DNA of 64,000 bases. It comes from Amycolatopsis sp. FDAARGOS 1241 (GTDB lineage Bacteria > Actinomycetota > Actinomycetes > Mycobacteriales > Pseudonocardiaceae). The notes beneath the pieces were generated by a model. The model saw only the letters and a program-made list of their open reading frames with translations. It made no database searches and had not been told where the DNA came from. How positions within the stretch are numbered: the first letter of the stretch is position 1; each line of letters starts with the position of its first letter. This document shows positions 62,801 to 64,000 of this stretch, piece after piece. Position numbers and translations under genes: made by a program. The DNA lies in contig NZ_CP069526.1 in NCBI RefSeq assembly GCF_016889705.1, positions 9,576,001 to 9,640,000 of the forward strand. The letters run 5' to 3'.

Positions 62801-64000
62801 GTGAACGCGACCACGACGGACAAGCAGAACTCCGGCCGCGGTTCGTCCTACGGCGGCCAGTTCCGGGGCGCGGGCCGCGGCCTGTTCCGCGACAACGACC
62901 CGGACGTCAGCGGGTACGAGGGCCTGCGGCTCGGCCTTTCGGGCTCGAAGGCCAAAACGGACCAGACGGTGTCGTCGGTCGCCACGACCACGGCGATCAA
63001 GTCCTCGCAGAGCGGCCCGGCCGTGCGCTTCCGCCACGAGGTGAAGTTCGCGCTCGTGGTGCAGCGCGGCGGGAAGAGCTACCCGGTCACCGAACAGATC
63101 GCGAACGTGACCGTGCGCGCCGCGGCCGACGACCACAAGCTCGAGACCGAAGGCCGGACCGCCCCCCAGGAATTCCGCGCGGAGACCCGTGAACTCACGG
63201 CCGCCGACCGCACGCCCGAGAAGCTCGCCGAGTGGCAGGCGCGGGGCGCGGGCGCGTTGCCACCGTCGTCGCTCACCGAGGGGCTGCGCGGCTCGTCGGC
63301 CGTGCGCGACGGCGCCGTCCGCGCGCTGCGGCTCGCGGGCGCGGGCACCGGGCTCACCGACCCGGGCACCGGTGCCGGCAACACGCTCGGCACGGCGCTG
63401 ACCAACGAGGTGCTGCAGGCGCACCTGCCCCGCATGCTCGACGGCCCACTCACCGTGCCGGACCTGCACGAAGGGTCGTTGGTCAAGAACGGCCACGGGT
63501 CGGTGAAGGTGTACGCGCGGCTGACCGGCCCGGACCTCACGGGCCTGAGTGACAGCGTGAAGCTGGAGCGCTCGGACCAGAACACCGCGACGTTCACGGG
63601 TGAGGCCAAGGAGACGCTTAGCGGCGAGAACCAGTACCAGCCGGGCGTCGGCGGCGTGACCGACCCAAAGGACTTCTCGCACTCCTGGACGGGTGCCGAC
63701 GTGCGCAACCCGGCTCCGCTGAGCGATCCGGCGGCGAGCGTCGCGGGCGGGCAGCGCTCCACCGTGGCGAAGCCGAAGGGCCGCAGTGGGCTCGTCGGTT
63801 TCGACGTCGAGTACCGCGTGGTCGCCGACGTCGGCGGGGGCCGCACGGCGGCGGTCGAGGTCAAGGTGCCGGTGTCGGCCGTGGTCCGCCTGTCCGCCGC
63901 CGACCTGGAAAAGCTGCTCGGCGAGGCGTTGCCGGATGCCATCACCCAGGCGCAGGACGCGGTCAAAGAGGCGGCGGCGAAGTGGCGCGAGGCCGAGGAA
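50891..64000 (+). CDS. Giant CpnT-like type VII effector (runs off the window)
   Basis: An uninterrupted frame of at least 4370 codons with strong GGAGGAGGTG before the ATG and no stop to the window end. Residues 1-~290 form a CpnT-like WXG domain (NWIFYIIAGDAWPQGDEDA) with hydrophobic helices. Residues ~320-1340 are Asn/Thr/Gly-rich repeats, then Pro/Lys/Thr-rich. HEIMHFIGLGE at 1584-1594 with Met1612 is a metzincin-like HExxHxxGxxE site. Residues ~2540-2660 show H2567, HD at 2601-2602 and an Asp near 2653, compatible with an HD hydrolase. After an acidic Asp/Lys linker (~2777-2834), three ~500-residue beta-rich units follow. The true end and C-terminal toxin, if any, lie beyond the window. 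Probably exported by this locus. Confidence 0.88.
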   Translation, partial: MSLMVDPSLNWIFYIIAGDAWPQGDEDAMRALADEWDDVAQRIADAGTGFNQLAERVAANVGGDVQKNFLDFAAKLGTMGEQFIASAQAQAQALRQQALDVEKSKYSMLIAIAVTAADILWALSNPFTMPLVPEIFAMGRTAIVEIERTLMQRLMNLAAHLAMATAEEAAEEIAEEMLAQIIQIAQGNRHGLDGKDIWQSGVLGGIGGAFAHNFHGALNKFDGKLDTKFGKNVFGAAANEATTEVVVGGAGAALFGGDTDSLGWGAVNGGLSGAATHGAHHAGQHLHDKLTGGDGPTAKAPNGAGELGDVNGLGNSNVKLSVPPPPAAGASGGTGAEGGTGAAGAAGAAGGSGGGANNGDGANNSSGANNTGGLNNGSGVNNGAAANNSAAGNNGSDNSAANNGSNSAGGVANTGGGVNTGGANNGSNSAGGVANTGGGVNTGGANNGSNSAGGVANTGGGVNTGGGVNTGGDTGANTGGGVNSGAGADTSGANSSGGANSGIGANTDGATNFGGHAGAPNSNGDNSTNTGADNSNANAGLTGTTTPGNSGSASNSTSGAGNTGPTGGSTSADTNTNPGTDNTGTTANPNTANDDSGANTTGGGNPHTGSNNNSSTGNTNTGNTNTGNTNTGNINTGNIGTGNSNTNTTSSGPNTATNAIGAHNTGANSISTSTNAGNTGTHDSNTNTTTGPASNTATNAIGANNTGADDTGPGNIGTNNGANNTMFGGAGAKNSGVNHAGADSIGANNIGSGSTVTNVGANNAGAGNNDTNNISVKSAGAGNTGTNVSSNSTSTGNIGANAGANSTGLNNTGMNDNGANTGNTSAPPPAASSVNTGGPVPSPIGNSSDVTPAPAAGGDYSATPPPVSAEDHSATPPRASSSQDDPGLPGFGGNQNTNTTISNTSANPNTSIGPTGRLNTTAGSNTNSMGAPNTSAGPSSNTARTDTGESKTNTGTTAGPNTTASSNTNTSAGLNAAAGSNGTANSNTAEGSKANTLGGPNITAGRNVTAGSNGPANSSTNPTASSNTNTSPNGTASSNINTTTANTGSNPKLGGNQNANSSLNTDTGANNVPAATAGPTPAKSVPPPVAGSVGGVKATSGPGANISASPSTSGDGPTVTPRNTPAAIPPAPNTIVSPTAASATHTASPNPAPKTASGTKADTSAKSDPATTSDAKPTSTPTPAPKIDTTPTPAPSTEPMPAPNPKATSTPATNVDTKVTPQPARNTDASSDPKTGTNVDPKLTIDPATASKADPKTSSESDPVPAPPRTVKTGIPTEVASDTRTGTNPDTNATTNPGPNPSPKTSTKTGPAPAFSRTVKTGRGQPAEFPGRKLKTTTNLDPETSINTEPTPAPKPPVDTRRGRPTEHLDKHTTGTDPIPTGPPPGRFSASHAPPKPDGWRDARANPGRSPKRLPGPQEWGNRRETAPSARLVLERFDPKKTIARQFDGDGLKGGRLEGAATHIRYDVRRFEVAPGVWVREFTVLLELTSSTRSVSVSARNKLAQDLQNHLDNTVNQHYTLPGGDQLHVRIDANATNDPADDSWTSDPSRGVPVNIHDSTKDKGTPRTDQTNWDVNDNATGLTHEIMHFIGLGEGYRNTTLLFNRTDQIGVMGRDAWTDSSLTDDNLANIEDLSRQAVIHDHHLGDPDAKPNRPYRPPPSTQDPSPRTNLHTPEEAPNQSVVINGKDVPAEPGSTVARDVFGPAQHELLGTHGLEGVYVGSHGPGNFHLAVRASISEDAPREHARITADLDKARTQTDPDALAAAGGVRVHVLNPDGSWTSHGPETGRPVHVVKTTVDGHDTYLGTKENVHIGRAKVSYPGPTALLDKKDVKRGQQFDKEKRKVLHRGEFEVETIRGEHYVRMYTAVLNPAQSDSEHKDVHQDPDGKVTPFSGSKGGIFWVGGGRPMRAVQWTSKYETDPNLKPGMQPVLRSFLVPIDTFTKVSKEATVEALSQDNTLAMNVDQTGDVNQFGLRGRHFEEMQKNALKGSLVTYSANQNYELPHLAGRREDIADLHTRLGLPPNFRSDELGKDNDPWFEWTKDKGEDRKYFRNDPENLRALAKKLSELYHTHLELKGGPKQDAYSAPAAYSIPADKGGKSKHAEPSTREQREQDLNVFLNTRGPSGSVIKQLTDGIADTLGADLDRGPDTVALDGNTVRTAVVTAAKNIGGTLKDVVNKEFRALHTHPVTKYVSPEAKIESLEKMRQVMADRKLVDAIAKNTAEQVTKSTLDSIGANRGVEGPGGFRERLTTAVEKAVKDQFTITDAKFSPAIEDGFKNNAGARKNYFAGNRADAVAAEVASALKNADLEKHAQESGLGFDRETVKRRLSEGVLPEAVCDVTTKNLVGLHRDQLQHEFENGLANAAAKVRASLDTDPVLKFTTEAQRRHLADQAGQVLNPDTVKGITFTPVSQHEVDEFMAKVPHHATQAEIGAAIATDEKRVKADFNTRENTYDPTTKAVGSKTFDNEYSEFTEKGHLQLHPRGEFERHQRIGAGLDTVIGDELGKPDDHRGAERILDHLVRELDGPNPDYHESLRRKFDEVVAVAGKHNRYRIDDKATKPNTFGEHAQMVLNQYLRLTRGEQDAGRFVSRDALAKAILFHDMEKQNSKNQFGDGQQQHHNEPEHRGAVEQLNRHEGLWKSERDFRIARAMVDADPFGFYFRGMGGIDAKAAYDFVTKLAHDVGGPGGKPVRAEDVRNLFTEFHQYYQADFSSYYADSHFVRDGNVVKFGDKSGLSGLKESHQHGPLVTTDNGHRFEYGTEYEAKYQELKKLFDDAVDEEAEQDRTVLTEDTDGDPKDGGSKDDEEKGSGDKDSGNKDSGEKDPDKKAEPDTRPLTQRLPEYARDGQALGALVVTGHQGVQDVGTTITRLVHGMDRRANPPAIAGLDAITGTLEGPGFESFLGPGRRSMVRVGEKWYEVHVKANLDLGAVTADGITTQPHPTIGDVNDQNQATHAQASNDTVAKTIGTSYFALIPPGAYVSVAPTVQLATAAQVHTSTVTGTEQRVIRSAGDVDEADVKVTYSITVTNQDGSLAGSTVDGQMSLLLSQDLGNLEPHEVKTPANPKAEWAENIELLTPEAVLLDEQGLFDKVSKLLHPSVTKFGAPGRTALREFVSGGGIRGVLGTALQGGPVVSNDLLSPHGSHRDAVQLRARPKDVELVGVVPGDSELRFNDSAVNGGSTAASSKSGVDLAVTVGGGAYLPRKVGGLVGVTGSVSSKVTETATAGTSVTTKNTVEAKGDIGLYKVKVDVDVVTSSGEKETVAATAYVRLGLPEAKAQGLPVPDGTRPKLSDAGSTRHEPPYLAAAAAAGHVRAGSFSPAAKVQAQIETALRDRPGMARFLPAWASGRDARTDSSRDVGERLANLRKLTAALSPAALKSKMDSLLGPGVSVQLKRRGLFTDEYLSVTVKAKLSPGRHLGQATGRSVKGSVATSPSMSSATAVDRSWSLGLEGRMVIPTASPLTQVSVSPAVVPVQYSNATTWKNSGGPTVTTTFGTSGSPDAQVFEHDVEFEVEITSYTRNRPWVKRLTPGSPFRVTPKVSTVAKTGDPALPKISGKVDLWVNDGSALKKDPKDFLPGNPEVKNLTGTVPAIDDLLTTKPAAPPNFLHVEAFTGTESLRDAALRQLERAAGGDGVLGLPGGEARKRVDSMFSPETFRGGLPKFLRQGARSGGFRYERRVADRVGGLGMDVSLSNPKVVAATDAGGSETTFAGGAKAGFEQSNKKSLEGNVQLGVTIRPDGSNAHGQGQLFTTAKWSPWTRTSGGSKELGASVDHVSRANAKGRTVLVQYDADVRLVAESRQESVVNGSTSRAGADVKLPGAVYVRMTEDQAREQGLLPKVDARTDPPATIAPPALVDGRSSALGAAVVEDAPDLSQLIRDARANLGRTGGKLLPKSVLDDSMTNLQRTLDLAAPDSVTSLVDSALDGGAPLLLHDAGVLSTDTYQVLLKATITKTGFAGLVNDGGEVDHVVNATTTDKQNSGRGSSYGGQFRGAGRGLFRDNDPDVSGYEGLRLGLSGSKAKTDQTVSSVATTTAIKSSQSGPAVRFRHEVKFALVVQRGGKSYPVTEQIANVTVRAAADDHKLETEGRTAPQEFRAETRELTAADRTPEKLAEWQARGAGALPPSSLTEGLRGSSAVRDGAVRALRLAGAGTGLTDPGTGAGNTLGTALTNEVLQAHLPRMLDGPLTVPDLHEGSLVKNGHGSVKVYARLTGPDLTGLSDSVKLERSDQNTATFTGEAKETLSGENQYQPGVGGVTDPKDFSHSWTGADVRNPAPLSDPAASVAGGQRSTVAKPKGRSGLVGFDVEYRVVADVGGGRTAAVEVKVPVSAVVRLSAADLEKLLGEALPDAITQAQDAVKEAAAKWREAEE
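51850..54900 (+). repeat. Asn/Thr/Gly low-complexity region with three 66-bp tandem repeats
   Basis: About 1000 codons in the giant gene made of N-x-G, NTG and ANN elements, similar in style to mycobacterial PPE-MPTR repeats. GCCAACAACGGCAGCAACAG recurs at 52091, 52157 and 52223, exactly 66 bases apart and nearly identical. Between about 53040 and 53340 codon use shifts to more A/T-ended codons (AAT, GGT), unlike the rest of the gene. Confidence 0.9.

Overview
The window is high-GC actinobacterial chromosome, most consistent with the Pseudonocardiaceae (Amycolatopsis-like). Supporting signs are a mycothiol synthase, a GlnR-type nitrogen regulator, an LmeA/DUF2993 protein, an RsiG-type c-di-GMP-binding anti-sigma factor, frequent GTG starts, several probable leaderless promoters and a type VII (ESX/WXG100) secretion locus. 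No rRNA, tRNA, insertion sequence or CRISPR array was recognised.

Region 1 (1-32.4 kb) follows, as I remember it, the conserved actinobacterial order of M. tuberculosis Rv0808-Rv0822c: purF-purM, DUF3073, ygfZ, class IV aminotransferase, nitrobindin, DUF1416/cysA sulfurtransferase/DUF4395 with a cysteine leader peptide, thioredoxin, LmeA-like, glnR, mshD, pst genes with phoU, and an LCP ligase. The order is interrupted between purM and DUF3073 by about 6 kb of accessory DNA (arfB, GNAT, VanZ, Gfo/Idh oxidoreductase, an ECF S-component remnant, 3-hydroxyacyl-CoA dehydrogenase). This accessory stretch carries intergenic degenerate repeats, a 99-bp tandem repeat and a 20-G homopolymer. Between DUF3073 and the nitrobindin lie extra genes: a conserved hypothetical, asparaginase, rsiG, and pxpB-pxpC with a small ParB-like gene.

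The pst genes form a pstSCAB operon behind a clear PHO box, ending in a terminator that faces phoU. The next gene encodes an LCP ligase with about 1000 residues of low-complexity, partly collagen-like sequence on the presumed cytoplasmic side. A GGDEF cyclase, idi and an epoxide-hydrolase-like gene follow.

Region 2 (32.8-64.0 kb) is a single-direction type VII secretion locus. It holds two Esx-size WXG100 proteins, a small unknown, a proline-rich WXG protein (apparently frameshifted), EccC, EccD, a miniature EccB reduced to its membrane anchor, a 1102-residue protein with an ADP-ribosyltransferase-like C-terminus, an EccA-type AAA+ ATPase fused to a beta-helix, a YbaB-like protein and another small WXG-like protein. 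It ends in a giant open frame (50,891 to the window edge, at least 4370 codons). That protein starts with a CpnT-like WXG domain, then a ~1000-residue Asn/Thr/Gly repeat region, a metalloprotease-like HExxH domain, a possible HD domain and three tandem ~500-residue repeat units. No full EccB, EccE or mycosin is present in the window. This non-canonical secretion-effector locus is the best candidate for an undescribed system.
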